In this document: piece after piece, positions 1-11,050 of the stretch | Layout: every line of letters starts with the position of its first letter | How positions within the stretch are numbered: position 1 is the first letter of the stretch | From: Halesus radiatus | Lineage: Eukaryota > Arthropoda > Insecta > Trichoptera > Limnephilidae | Length of the DNA: 64,000 nt | Assembly: GCA_022606495.2 (NCBI GenBank) | Contig: JAHDVE020007140.1 | Coordinates: forward strand, 1 to 64,000 | Reading direction: 5' to 3' | The notes under the pieces: generated by a model | Database searches by the model: none | The model's input: only the letters and a program-made list of their open reading frames with translations | What the model was told of the DNA's origin: nothing | Position numbers and translations under genes: made by a program

Positions 1-512
1 AGTATCTATTAATCTTTCTTCTTACTATTTTAATCTTAATTTATTTAATAGCTTCTTCAAAAGATTGGTATTCGCTTTGAGGAGTCATTATTAACAAATG
101 AATTAAAATCACTTTGTAACAATTAAACAAATTTCAAATTTTAGAAATCAGAAAAGTGTTAATAGTCAATTAAATATAATTAAATATATTTTTTTAAATA
201 GCTACATCTTGAGTTTATTTTTAAGTTAATAATAATAATAAAAATAATTTCTTTTTTTAATTTCTGATACAAATTTGAAATTCAATGTTTTATAATTTTT
301 TTTTATTAATTACTTACCTAATTTAACAAATTTTTGTTCATGTTTATAATTTTTCTATTTTTACATTATTCTATTCTATGTTTATCATTTTGTTTGACAT
401 TATTATTTTTGAGTATTCCGTATATTCCCGATGAGGAGAGCATCGCTTTCGAAACATGTTGAAATATATATATATATATATTAATAAAGTGGTGATTCTA
501 AAGTAATTTTTA
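1..512 (+). mobile_element. PLE-1 Penelope-like element, decayed 3' end
   Basis: The 3' end of a Penelope-like retroelement, cut by the window edge. Around 138-180 a frame-broken piece still reads like the end of the GIY-YIG endonuclease ORF seen better at 40795-41043 (residues N-x-Q-L-N-I-I near the end). AT-rich spacer follows, then a hammerhead-like motif at 428-461, then AATAAAGTGGTGA, which recurs after the same motif at 10480 and, in reverse, at 48310. SINE-A begins about 30 bp further on. No intact coding potential remains. Confidence 0.72.
428..461 (+). ncRNA. Hammerhead-ribozyme-like motif, PLE-1 (core mutated)
   Basis: Reads CCGATGA, then a stem II with ATC loop (GAGAGC pairing with GCTTTC through one G-U), then GAAAC and ATGTTG. 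The expected core is CUGANGA, so U4 is C here and self-cleavage should be weak or absent. The following G can pair with the C before the core to start stem I. Stem III is only A-C/G-U around an AU loop, the minimal form described for PLE hammerheads. Confidence 0.6.
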
Positions 513-539
513 ATTCATTTATTTATATTTAATAGCTGG

Positions 540-722
540 TCAGTGGCTGAGAGAGCATCGCATCTAGGTCCCATCCAGGGATCGTGAATTCAATTCCTTA
601 GCTGGCTAAGTCCTCCATCATGAGACAAGCAACTTCTTTCGCTTACTGTGATGGTAGTAGGAGATTTTCAAATTTTGTCAGGTTATTTCGTAACCCCGGA
701 ATTTTTGTCTTTCTTTAAAAAA
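540..722 (+). mobile_element. SINE-A, tRNA-derived short retroposon
   Basis: A tRNA-derived SINE with a box A-like segment (TGGCTGAGAGAGC; the 16502 copy keeps TGGCTGAGTTGG, matching TRGCNNAGYNGG) and a box B-like TTCAATTCC. The tail runs through TCCTCCATCATGAGACAAG and ends in TTTTTGTCTTTC plus an A run. Other copies, all reversed and partly truncated, are at 16325-16510, 28494-28553, 52690-52848 and 56728-56834. It encodes no protein and would depend on a LINE reverse transcriptase for movement. Confidence 0.8.
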
Positions 723-1202
723 AAAGTAAATGCCAGCTGAGGTACCCGGTGTCGCCTGGGATAATAAATGAATGGTTTGTACTAACATTTTGAGGTTGTG
801 AGGTGTTCCCCCTACCCCTACAATTACCCCTACCCTCCTACCCCTTCAGCATATACAATACAAACAAACACCGCCCGAGACACTCTTCTTTCATGATTGA
901 ATTTCATATGACCAACAAAGTTTCAAAGAATATTGTCTTCATTACTCTTATATTTAAAACACCATGACTCATCGCGGAGACAATATTGCCCTACAAAAAC
1001 ACTCAGAGTTGTTCCACAAATTCCACATAGAAAGACCTGTGAAGACGCCAAAATCATTATTGTATAGAATTTCTGCTTTATAAATTGATTTCATTCATTT
1101 AAATATTTGTTTTCTATTTAAACCTTCAGTACAAATCATTCGTAACATTGTTCCCAATACCAGAACAAGAGGTATAAAAAACCTATTTATTCAATATATT
1201 TT
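723..1202. other. Non-coding stretch with C-rich patch
   Basis: A C-rich patch with CCCCTACCCC-like runs (about 805-845) follows SINE-A. The rest is ordinary AT-rich sequence. I see no ORF, RNA gene or repeat match to other parts of the window. Confidence 0.4.
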
Positions 1203-1286
1203 TTAAAACATTGAATATATTTAATGAAAATAAAACAATGACTTTGTTTATTAACCACGAGAATTTTATTTAATTTTATTACGACC

Positions 1287-1317
1287 GACCGGTTTCGCTT
1301 AAGATAAGCATCTTCAG
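1287..1317 (-). ncRNA. Hammerhead ribozyme motif, PLE-3, left arm
   Basis: On the minus strand: CTGAAGA (fits CUGANGA), one unpaired U, stem II GCTTA/TAAGC with a 3-nt loop, GAAA, then ACCGGTC. Stem III is the loopless palindrome ACCGGU, so it would be most stable between two RNA copies, as proposed for PLE hammerheads. ACC before the core pairs with GGT after the cleavage triplet GUC to give stem I. All core positions are intact. Confidence 0.72.
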
Positions 1318-1398
1318 GGTACAAAAATTAAACTGGTTTAATTTACAAAAATTAAATGGTTTAACGGTACAAAAATTAAATGGTTTTATTTTTGTACC

Positions 1399-1429
1399 CT
1401 GAAGATGCTTATCTTAAGCGAAACCGGTC
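1399..1429 (+). ncRNA. Hammerhead ribozyme motif, PLE-3, right arm
   Basis: Exact mirror of the left-arm motif, on the plus strand. Core CTGAAGA at 1399-1405, stem II GCTTA/TAAGC, GAAA at 1420-1423, then the ACCGGT palindrome and GTC triplet ending at 1429. Stem I is ACC (1396-1398) with GGT (1430-1432). No core residue is lost, making the two arm copies the best-preserved ribozyme candidates in the window. Predicted cleavage follows C1429. Confidence 0.72.
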
Positions 1430-1500
1430 GGTCGTAATAAAATTAAATAAAATTCTCGTGGTTATAAACAAAGTTATTGTTTTATTTCATTAAATATGTC

Positions 1501-3379
1501 TAACCACAAAGTGACTGCTTTCTATCAAAATAAAACATTGAATATATGTTGAAAAAAAAAACTAAAACGTTTATGACTTTAAACCAGTAGAACGTGTTAT
1601 TGTTATAATAATTGTAATATAAATAATATGTGGTTGCGCTACCAATATGTATTGTGAAGGTGTAAATATAAATTTTAATTGTATTGATGTCACTGAACAA
1701 TTCACCGTTTATCTTCAAAAAAATATTGACAATGTTTTTTCGTATTACAATTTTGCCGTTTGTTTTGACAACGTGATATTATAACAGTGTGTTCTATTAT
1801 AAATCTGATTAACGCTGTGCATGCACCAACATCGGCAGTAGGAAAAAATACATTAAATCCATCACTCGCTTCAGCTCACAATGGGCAATGGTTGTTTATT
1901 GTAACCCTGGCTGTTGTCGTAACTTACTAATCCGCAGGGGTAGCTACCCCAGTCTACCAGGGTTATGCCTTGTTAATTCCCTTAGTATCCAATGAAAAAC
2001 CATGTATATAATTTTCTCTTGCTCTGTTGTTATTTGTACCTATGTGATATTTGATTATTTACACCCTTAATTTCTAAATTTTTATATCATAATATCCGCT
2101 CATTAATATTTTATGTCATTGTTTTAATTTGCAAATAATATAATAACAGATATACTATGTAGTATATCTGTTATTTTACAATTATATTAGGTTAGGTTAG
2201 TTAGTATAAAGCGCACTCGAGGTGAACCTTTACAAAACTGCGCTATAAAAAATTTATGAATATCGCACGAAACCGGATAATAACAACTACAATCATTAGT
2301 AGTTAGTTCCAGTTTATTTTTGTTTGTGTAAAAGAATATTATCAACAACAAAAAAAATACTGATTCATTGATATTAAATTGTTTACACGTTATGTCGCCA
2401 TTAGTTAAATCATTAAAGTCAATTGCTTTACATCATTCAATTTATTTTACTAGTAATGCATTTAACTAGTTTAATTTAACTGCTTGAATAATAGTAATGC
2501 CATACCTTGAGCATAATGAACAAAACTACCCACAAGTAGGTGCTGTCACAGTTGTGTAGTTATATAGGTTGTTGTATATGTAGAAGTGTATAGTTGTGTA
2601 GTGCTAAGCGTTGCACTTCTACACGCTGCATACTATGCATATTATATGCATTGTGCATTCCATAGGTCTTTGAATAGTGCATACAGAATTTCCACATAAC
2701 ATATTATAGCTTTCACAGTACTTACCTTGAAGTGTAATGCGCGCGCAATAATGAGAAAATGGTACAATATGGGCTAAATATCCTATTTCATATATAATTT
2801 GTAGCTTCGCTAATATAAAAAAAAAAAAAAAAAAACACAATATATATATGTATGAATATTATAGGTTTTTAAACATTTATTTTGCAGCTTGTTGATTACT
2901 GATTCAATTAACTAGTCAAAAGTCAAGGATTCGATTACAGTAAAACGACAATAACATCCTTAATTTAAATCTACTCGTTAAATAAATTAGGCAATTTCAA
3001 GTAAATTAAATGTGAAGTGTTAAAAATTTATATAACTTTTTGTGTACTTTGGTGATATATCAAAAGTCTTTGCGTATTCTGTGAATGTACAATTTTCTTC
3101 AATTGGATTGATTAATATTGTCATAAAAAGTTGGCCTTTAAGAATGTAATCATTCATTTAAAAATTTGGTGCATTTTTTAAATGCAACGAAAAACAGCAA
3201 AAAGTTTTTTTGTCAGAAAATGAACTACGAAGATTGTAATATTTTATCTAAAAACTACTTAGCTATAAAAAAAATCTTACCTTAAAAGTAAGATGAAATC
3301 TCATTGTCCACATCCATATCCTCCTGTGACAAATCACATTGCCAAATGTGATTCTGCAAATTCGATAACTAATAATACG
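1501..3379. other. AT-rich region without recognised genes
   Basis: No credible gene. Contents are small structures: a perfect palindrome at 2142-2175, a short TTAGG-like run (TTAGGTTAGGTTAG, about 2188-2201), a 10-bp-arm hairpin at 2579-2623 (TGTAGAAGTG/CACTTCTACA), and a poly-A stretch near 2820. Open frames here are short and AT-driven. Confidence 0.45.
2142..2175. repeat. Perfect 16-bp-arm palindrome
   Basis: AATAACAGATATACTA (2142-2157), a 2-nt TG spacer, then its exact reverse complement (2160-2175). It could form a cruciform or RNA hairpin. A short TTAGG-like run follows within 15 bp. No terminal target duplication is obvious, so I do not call it a transposon. Confidence 0.8.
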
Positions 3380-3600
3380 TCGCGTGACTTGCAGTAAGTA
3401 TTGGCGCCGAAAAGAGTTTGCGACGAGCTTCGGGAGCTTAATGCGGGCGGCCTGAAAGCTCTGGCAAGTATCTGTCCGTCGGCTATCAGCCGCACACTGG
3501 CTTATGTTCGGGGAAGGCTTCGCTCGGAGGCCCCGGCGCACGCGCAGCCCTCAATTCGGTCCCAAATTCAAATTTTAAGAATGTAAGGGGTAAATTTGGA
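3380..3600 (+). other. GC-rich island with short ORF, unknown
   Basis: This island is far richer in G+C than its surroundings and holds a 61-codon open frame (3401-3586) with a mixed, protein-like composition (VCDELRELN near its start). It might be a single exon, a diverged mobile fragment or a regulatory island. I recognise no domain. CAG/TAAG-like sequence at 3390-3396 is not a convincing splice junction. An overlapping minus frame (3263-3541) is arginine-rich and probably a shadow. Confidence 0.25.
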
Positions 3601-4565
3601 ATAATTCAAGTGATAAATGGCCCGAGGAAATAGATACGTTTGTCCTCTCGGCTGATCGTTTGCATCTTACGGCGGGAATTGTCAAGGAAATTTAACCGAT
3701 ATTTTGGGTTCGTTGATTAAATCTGATTTCGTTTAATAATGTTGGTGTATATTTTTTAGAATGGTTAGAGGAATAACGACTTTATAAATTACTTATGTAT
3801 TTGTAAATGTAATAATAACCAAAGCGGAGTAAGGAAGAATTAGTCAGGTTTCATACTAACTTGAATAAATATTTTGGTTCTGGCATCCAGAAACTTGCAC
3901 TTTACATTTGCGTCCAAACTAAAAATTTGTTTTTTCGCATGTGTTCAGTAGATATATTAAGTTTATTAGAGTGCATCTTATTAAATTGCATTTATTACTC
4001 ATGTCATGTTCTGTAAAACACCCAATAATAATAATATAATAATAATAGTAATTAAATTTAACTATTACTAAAAGACATGTACTCGTATAATATAATAATG
4101 TATGTTGTAAAGTGGTTTATAATGTAAAATATAAAATAATATACGTGGATAATTTTTAGAAGGATTTAAAACATTTATTCTTACCGATGTGATTAATTCG
4201 ACATACGTATTATTATATACGATACATTATTTTTTTCTTAAATTTAAATGAGAACTCATCTATTGCCCGTGTGTGGGTAATATATATTAATTGTATATTA
4301 ATTCCAAAGCATGAAAGTGTAATATAATAGTAATTTTGATGTTACGTCATATTATGCAAGCAATGTATTGAAATAAATTAAATTGACGAAGACATTTTAA
4401 ACATTATTCAAGCAAACTATACAATCACATGACTACATTTTTAAAACAAAGAAGATGGAATGCACCAACACATTTAATAAAACTTCATATTTCAATCTAG
4501 ATAAAGTCAAAGGGAACAGATTTTTTCCATAACTTAATTACAATAAATCAAATATTACATTTACA
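3601..4565. other. AT-rich spacer
   Basis: Simple A/T-rich sequence with short ATA/ATT runs (about 4025-4050 and 4090-4140). I see no gene, RNA or match to other repeats of the window. Confidence 0.5.
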
Positions 4566-5022
4566 TCTATATATATAAAAATCAATGTAAGTTTGTTTGT
4601 TTGTCCTCGATGTTCTCGAAAATCACTGGACCAGTTTCGCTGAAAATAGTACAGTTTGTTTTTATTAGTGCCGGGAAGGTTTAAAAAGTTTGAATGATAT
4701 CCAATATGTAAAACTGTTGCTATAACGTTTTAAAATTAGTATGAAGAACATTGAACCCCCATGTTTTATTTAGGTTGGCCCATAGATATAACACTCTGGT
4801 TAGCTACAGATTTCAGAATCAAAAGAAGAACGTTTTTGTTGGGTAGAATATTTTCAAAATGGATAACACCTACTTAAGAATTTCATGATTTAGATATATT
4901 TTAAAAATAAATGTTTGGAATGAAATAAAATATTAAAATGAATGTTTCTTTATTTGGAGAAAGTTACTGTCGCTGTCAAATCAATTATTGTACCCGAGCA
5001 AGGTCGGGTATACATCAGCTAG
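4566..5022 (+). mobile_element. Short non-autonomous Helitron, complete
   Basis: Begins TCTATATATATAAAAATC just after an A (4565). It ends CATCAGCTAG just before a T (5023), as expected for insertion between A and T. A hairpin ACCCGA/TCGGGT sits about 10 nt before the terminal CTAG. There are no terminal inverted repeats and no ORF for a Rep/helicase protein. A second, reversed copy lies at 30500-31336 and shares GTTTGTTTGTTT, the internal blocks and the terminal hairpin. It would need a replicase from an autonomous Helitron. Confidence 0.85.
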
Positions 5023-6916
5023 TTAAGTTCAATTAGTTTACATTTTTTTTTAATATTATTATTATTCTCAAACATAATTTTATAACCATTTCGCTTAATA
5101 AACACGTGAACACCTCCGCACAGGTTCACCTAGTGAGGCTTTTACGATACGCTATTATATATTAATAATTTTCAGTAAATACACATCATTCTATATAACA
5201 ATTGCTTATATTATAAAAATTGTCTGTAAATAAATACAAATGAATAAATGTTGTATTTTAGAATCATCGTTCAAAAGCGTTAACATATTGTTACCATTTT
5301 TACTTAAACCGCTGTTTACTTTTTACAAACCTCCCGATCACTATATTTTTATTATCTATATATATTTATATCGTTAATCATACTAGATATAGCAATAATG
5401 TCTCAACATATAAATTCTTACATTATAGTATCGTCATAGAAAAATGTTCATACTGTTAGAGCGTATAATCTCAGATTACTGTTATATTGTATATGCCTCC
5501 ATTGCCACCGTATTCTTCATGTATATGTTCAAACAGTAATACACTATTATGTAAAACAGTGAAAAGCCTCACTTCCACCATTGGTTTTCTAGCTTTGAAA
5601 TGTTCATTTAACTGTTAAAAAAATAGTATTTTTTAAATGTTAAAAGTAGGTAGATAGTAGGTTACTACAATAAATTTGTTTAATCAAAGGCTCGTACTGA
5701 ATATTAGAATACATATGATTGCTCAGAAAATTATTATTAATAGAATTAATAGACCGAAATCCTAAATTCTTAAATAAATGTGGTTTGTTGATTCAATAAA
5801 ATGCGCCTTATCTTAAGCATAATACAATAACGGTAGATAAATTTAACTTAATCAACTAATTTTCCATATAACTCGAAGAGTTCCGTCACCCAATCAATAA
5901 ATTCACGTCTACAAACGAAGCCCGCTGATAATATTAATTCGGAGATGTTTCCAATTCGCGCCGACAACTGAGTACTGTATACTAATAGTGCATAATGAAT
6001 ATTTCAGTGTTCCCACACCTCAACCTGTTTTTCCCCCAACCCCCGACCCTCAACCCCCAACGGGGAGCAGGAAAACAGAAAGGAGCGACGGTACACATTA
6101 ATAATACAACTCGGAGTGATCTGAAACGTAATTATCACATCACCTTGATTCCAGCAGACGAGAAAAGGAATCCATTAAAACGAGATTATATACCGAAAAA
6201 GTATGTTAATGGAAAAAGTAACGCATTTACATAAGACCGGTGTAAGCTTCTGTTGTCAAAATCACTTCACCCTCTTCTCCTCCCCCTCCCGGCCCGCCCC
6301 ATTAACGATTCACAAGAAGAGGAAATATCACAAAAGGAAACAGCGGAAAATTTAAATTCAAATGTTCATACTTTAACGAGTGAGAGAAGGGCGCGCGTAA
6401 CTTGTCAGGATTTAATTTGATTTCTCTTATTCATGTGGATCAATTAGGGTGCATTTTTAACATCCCTCATTGGGTCTGCTTGACGTGTTGCCTAATTGGG
6501 GAGGACACTTTAAGGGTAATACGAAAGGGAATAAGACAAGATTGTAATGCTTTATGAATAAAACGTTTTGTTGCTACAATATTTCAAGTTTCATCTTGTT
6601 AGGCAAAATCCTAGCCATGATGTCGTATAGGAACATTTAGTCAACTTTTCCATAGATTGACAATTAATGAAAATATAATTCTGCGTTACACAACTTGAGC
6701 AAGCCCACAGTTTGTAAACAATTTACTTATTTCGAAATGTTCTCTTCTTATATCTACTTTATTTATTGGAATTTGGAAAGCAACCTTTTATAATATTATT
6801 TTCAATAATATAATTTCTGTTGTGATGTAAGTACGGAGTACGTAACATTCTTATTCTACAATTCAATCGAAAATTCAAAAATACGTAATTCTTGTTTTCA
6901 GTATATATGAAATGAA
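5023..6916. other. Spacer with C-rich and GC-richer segments
   Basis: 5023-5980 is plain AT-rich DNA. About 5995-6310 contains C-rich runs (CCCCCAACCCC type) and a proline-rich 79-codon frame (5995-6234) that I do not regard as a gene. About 6365-6545 is a balanced, non-repetitive stretch with CAATTAG and TAATTG sites that could be a regulatory element. This is inferred from composition only. Confidence 0.3.
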
Positions 6917-7418
6917 TTTTTAATAAAATTTTTAATTTAATGTTTAATTTAATTTTTAATTTAATTTTTAATTTAATTTTTAATTTAATTTTTAATTTAA
7001 TTTTTAATTTAATTTTTAATTTAATTTTTAATTTAATTTTTAATTTAATTTTTAATTTAATTTTTAATATAATTTTTAATTTAATTTTTAATTTAATTTT
7101 TAATTTAATTTTTAATTTAATTTTTAATTTAATTTTTAATTTAATTTTTAATTTAATTTTTAATTTAATTTTTAATTTAATTTTTAATTTAATTTTTAAT
7201 TTAATTTTTAATTTAATTTTTAATATAATTTTTAATTTAATTTTTAATTTAATTTTTAATTTAATTTTTAATTTAATTTTTAATTTAATTTTTAATTTAA
7301 TTTTTAATTTAATTTTTAATTTAATTTTTAATTTAATTTTTAATTTAATTTTTAATTTAATTTTTAATTTAATTTTTAATTTAATTTTTTTTTATTTTAT
7401 TTAATTTTTAATTTAATT
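6917..7418. repeat. 12-bp AT-only satellite (AATTTAATTTTT)n
   Basis: Roughly 40 near-perfect copies of AATTTAATTTTT. The open frame through it (6940-7404, repeating Asn-Leu-Ile-Phe) is an artefact of a unit divisible by three without stops, not a gene. Two variant units (TAATAT, at 7065-7070 and 7221-7226) lie exactly 156 bp, or 13 units, apart, suggesting block duplication. The array ends in T-rich sequence at about 7388-7510. Confidence 0.95.
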
Positions 7419-8176
7419 TAAATACCTCCTTATTTTTGGATTTGATTTTATTTTATTTTTTAATTTTTCGATTTTTTTGTTTTAATTTTTTTCATATTTA
7501 AATTTTAATAAAAAAAATGTTTTAATTAAAAACATTCAGCTCTGAAACATTATAACTTTCAGCTTTACAGATCCTACAATTACACACAGTTTTTCAGAGT
7601 TTTTAAAACAGTTGGTCGTACAAAATGGTCAGTCATGCCTTTCAAGGAATTTAGCTGCGATCGATTCTCGGTGGTCATAATATACTCGTATATATATATA
7701 TACTTGTTTTATAACATCACGTGTTTTTCCCGGGTCTGCTCCAGTAAAACCATAATTTCACAGTCAACTTTTAGACAAACCTGGTTATGTGTTTTAACAC
7801 AGTAAATAAAATGACAATAAACCATTAATCCATCTAAAAATCAATAGAATTATTGAACAGTTCATTTTTTGCATAATTCTTTCAACGATGTACCTATAAC
7901 AAATTTCAATTCATTAGAAAAATTTATTTAAAACATTTTTGTTGCCCTCGACCTACATTTCAGCCTTTCACCGCCCCCCTGTAGCCTTTCACGGCCCCCA
8001 TTTGCCGTTGAGGGCACCACCGCTCCCGTTGGGAACCTACGATTTAGTACAAGACTTAAATAACAGAATACTATAACTATGATAAGGATAACACAATGGT
8101 AAAAAATATGACTACGATAACAAAACTTTACTATGATTTTAAAGTGCCGGTTTAAATAAATAATTTAACATCAGTT
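7419..8176. other. AT-rich spacer with GC hairpin
   Basis: Mostly AT-rich. At 7943-8016 arms TGCCCTCGAC and GTTGAGGGCA (one mismatch) flank two copies of AGCCTTTCAC followed by C-runs. This compact structure stands out in base composition from both sides, but I cannot assign it. Confidence 0.4.
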
Positions 8177-8800
8177 TCATATTATAATAGACACCTTTTC
8201 TCTAAACTCTAACACATTACAACAACCCCTACGCAAGGCTAGTTCCTTGTGCGATATTTCCAGAACCTCCGTTTGTGATACAGTTATTTGAGGTATACAC
8301 TCGTATTTCCCAACAGCGGTAATGCTTTCCTTAACTAATTTATTACCCCCGCTAAAGGGCCCTGTGTATGCAGCCACAGTACCGCACGCCCATCCCAACC
8401 TATTACCCAGTCCGGCCGAAAGGAAGACAAAAAACCTACCCCGAGAAGAAACGATCGAATCAATCGGGCTGTTTACACCCTTACAAGATACAAAGGAGTC
8501 TTTCATTTTGGTTAGGTTGTCCTAGACTTTTTTAGTCTTGTTTTACGTGAATAAAACAGGCCGAAAGGTCTTGAATTATTCTGGCCTGATGGACACCGCG
8601 CAACTGTAGCCTGTTGTAGGCGCTACGGTATCCGTAGGCGAGTTTACTAATTACGCTTAATGTTTTCGCGTACATTTTCACTGTTGCGGCCTGTTGTGTT
8701 TAGCAACTACTGGGCGATCTGAAATATTTAGTTTAACCAACTTTCAATACCGACACGCAAACACGCTTTTATGTTTGACTTCGCGTTGCGTAACTAGAAC
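8177..8800. other. GC-richer stretch with overlapping short ORFs, unknown
   Basis: Open frames on both strands (8177-8506 minus, 109 codons; 8322-8525 plus, 67 codons) overlap in a stretch with more G+C than its surroundings. The plus frame is proline-rich. Neither shows a domain I recognise, and neither has convincing splice or initiation context. 8530-8790 is also GC-richer, with no ORF. It may be an old mobile fragment or regulatory DNA. Confidence 0.25.
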
Positions 8801-9122
8801 ATGAACCTGCCGGAAAGCGAAATGGTTTTACGGGAAAGCTGGAAATGCAATTATTACTTTAAAACATGTTTGTGCTCATACATTATATTTCATGTAATAA
8901 TGCTTCTGTCATATTCATATCTTTCCTCCTCGGTGCAGCATTCTTATATCCATTTGCCGTGCTTCATTTATCGCTCATTATCGAAATAAACCGATAGAAA
9001 TGCGTTGTGGGCTTGTCTGGTCGGTCTGTGAATTAATAAAACTTGATATCTTATCTTAATATAAAATCAATTTCTTTAGCCTACCCGGAACCTAGAAATC
9101 GAATGGTTGGCTTCGGTCTTCT

Positions 9123-9318
9123 TTCAAATCGGCGTAGGTCACCCTTATAACTGCCGTGATAAGTAAAAACACAGTAATCACCATCATTCTTTCAAATTGT
9201 CGTAGGACACCCTTATACTGCCGTGGTAAGTAAAAACACATTAATTACCATATTTTTTTAAAATCGGCGTAGGTCACACTTATACTGCCGTAGTAAGTAA
9301 AACTACAGTAATTACTAT
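9123..9318. repeat. Three-copy tandem repeat, unit about 67 bp
   Basis: Copies start at 9123, 9191 and 9258. Each contains CGTAGG(T/A)CAC, CTTATA(A)CTGCCGT and AAGTAAAA(A/C)ACA(G/T)TAAT. Copies differ at several positions, so the array is not recent. It may be a minisatellite or the inside of a MITE. Confidence 0.85.
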
Positions 9319-9924
9319 AATAAAATATTTTTACTTACAATAATGCGGAGTCCCCGAAGGAGTATGCAGTGAGGATATACGGCCGAATAACAAAATACGA
9401 CATACTTATATATGCAGTCTACTTCGGAAAAATACGCTATAGGATCCTACTTGCATATAATGTAACAAAATGTCCCCATTTTTTTTTGAATAATAAGACT
9501 CATATAAATTTATTTTTGTACATATAGCTATGGTAACTATTTTTTCATCTGTTATTGAATACTGCTAACGTGAATGACGTGCGTAATTTTAAAAATAATA
9601 TTATTCCTACTACATTTTTCGACAGTTTTGTTTAAAATATATGTATTGTTTTAAAACAGATTTGGTCGTCGAAAATGTATTATGTTCAATAACAACCCAC
9701 TAAGTTTTCGCCTCTGAGCCTGAAGTACTCTGTACCAATATAATATTATCTTAGCACATGGGAGATGAGTCTATCACCGCGTAGGTGTGTTATTTCAACG
9801 AATTTGTAAACCATCCAGTTACCTTGTCTTAATCAGAATCACGGCTCATACAAGGTCTTCGGTCGTCAATAAACGTCTTCCTGACGCCATACAAGTTCTG
9901 TTGCCATAGTTAGATAGATTAATA

Positions 9925-10510
9925 ACTATTCTGAATTGGCAATTCATATTTTAGAAACCAATCATTCATTTGATATTTTGTTAAATAATTTTTTTTTGTA
10001 ATTAGCTATTAAAATATATCTGTACTATTATATATTTTACATTTATTTATATTAAATTAAAAAAAATTACAAATACAAAAAATATATATAAATAAAAGTT
10101 TTAAAATTTTACATACGAATACAACCGATTTACAATTTGATAAATTTTAAATTTTTGAAATCCGATAAAGCGTCAATAGTGAATTCAATTTAATAAATAA
10201 TAAAACAATAAATATTGAATTTATTTTCAAATTAATATTAAGAATAAAAATAACTTCTTTTTTTTAATTTCTAATATAAATTTATTATTCAATGTTTTAT
10301 AATAATTTTCTTTTTTTTAAATTTTTATTAATTTCTTACCTACTTAATCGATTTCTATTTATTTTTATGATTTTTCTATACTTGACATTATTATTTTTAG
10401 TATTCTATTCTTATTCTATTAGTATTCCTGATGAAGAAATCATCGCTTTCGAAATATGTAGATATTTGTGTTTATTAATAAAGTGGTGAATGCAAAGTAC
10501 ATTTTTAATT
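9925..10510 (+). mobile_element. PLE-1 Penelope-like element, decayed 3' end
   Basis: Starts with a recognisable endonuclease C-terminal segment. About 9930-9985 reads S-E-L-A-I-H-I-L-E-T-N-H-S-F-D, and about 10110-10200 matches the H-T-N-T-T-x-L-Q end of the 40795 copy. Frames are broken by stops and small indels. After the ORF remnant come about 230 bp of AT-rich DNA, the hammerhead motif at 10428-10461, and AATAAAGTGGTGAATGCAAAG. The RT domain is missing, consistent with 5' truncation. Confidence 0.8.
10428..10461 (+). ncRNA. Hammerhead-ribozyme-like motif, PLE-1
   Basis: CTGATGA core intact, GAAA intact, cleavage triplet GTA. Stem II has decayed on one side (GAAATC facing GCTTTC), and stem I keeps only two pairs (TC/GA). 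It is probably a formerly active ribozyme with a damaged helix. Confidence 0.6.
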
Positions 10511-11050
10511 CATTTGTGAATATTTATATTTAAAAAATGAACATTATACCTGCAAATAAAAACTTTTTCATATGGAGCAAAAACTTTGTAATGTGACGTT
10601 AATATTTTAAATAAAACCTTCTTTTTACTTAGCTTTTATTTGAGTTCGCCAGGGGTGTATAACGTAGTCGTGACACCTCATTGGCAATGTTGGATTAATA
10701 AAACAAACGAATTTACAGTTTTATTTTAAACAAAACTAAGATGAATTGAGGAATTGTTGAATATTGTGAATTTTGTATTTATTGAAGCCCTTTTTTATAA
10801 CAATAGTAACCAAACTAACTATAATGTATGCTATCAAAATGTTAACTAGAAGAAGCGATTAATATCATCTTCAATAAATTTCCATATATTTTTGGCTATC
10901 TTTCCATGCTGACTGCTAGATTCTACCCGAATTTATTTGCAATCTAGATAGTGTCTCGGAGAGGATCCAATGAGCTTTGATGATATAAAATCATATTAAC
11001 AGTTTTTAAATTGAAGTATGATATCTATAAAAATGACCGAGAATGATGAT

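Larger units (their letters stand above)
1203..1500. repeat. Head-to-head pair of PLE-3 termini (long inverted repeat)
   Basis: Left arm about 1213-1334 and right arm about 1383-1500 are near-identical reverse complements. Both include CCACGAGAATTTTATTTAAT and a hammerhead-like motif. The roughly 50-bp centre repeats AAAATTAAATGGTTTA. PLEs are known to carry terminal repeats in direct or inverted orientation, so I read this as two termini of one family (PLE-3) joined head to head without a coding body. A short match beyond 1500 (ACTGCTTTCTATCAAAAT) recurs near 16275. Confidence 0.75.

Noticed and set aside
61..120. Start of a host exon at the left edge
   Set aside because: The reading frame fragments match the PLE-1 endonuclease tail, so it is transposon debris.
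6940..7404. 154-codon ORF with repeating Asn-Leu-Ile-Phe
   Set aside because: It is the 12-bp satellite read in frame. No stop occurs because the unit length is divisible by three.
9123..9318. CRISPR-like array
   Set aside because: Three adjacent units without distinct spacers, in eukaryotic DNA. It is a simple tandem repeat.
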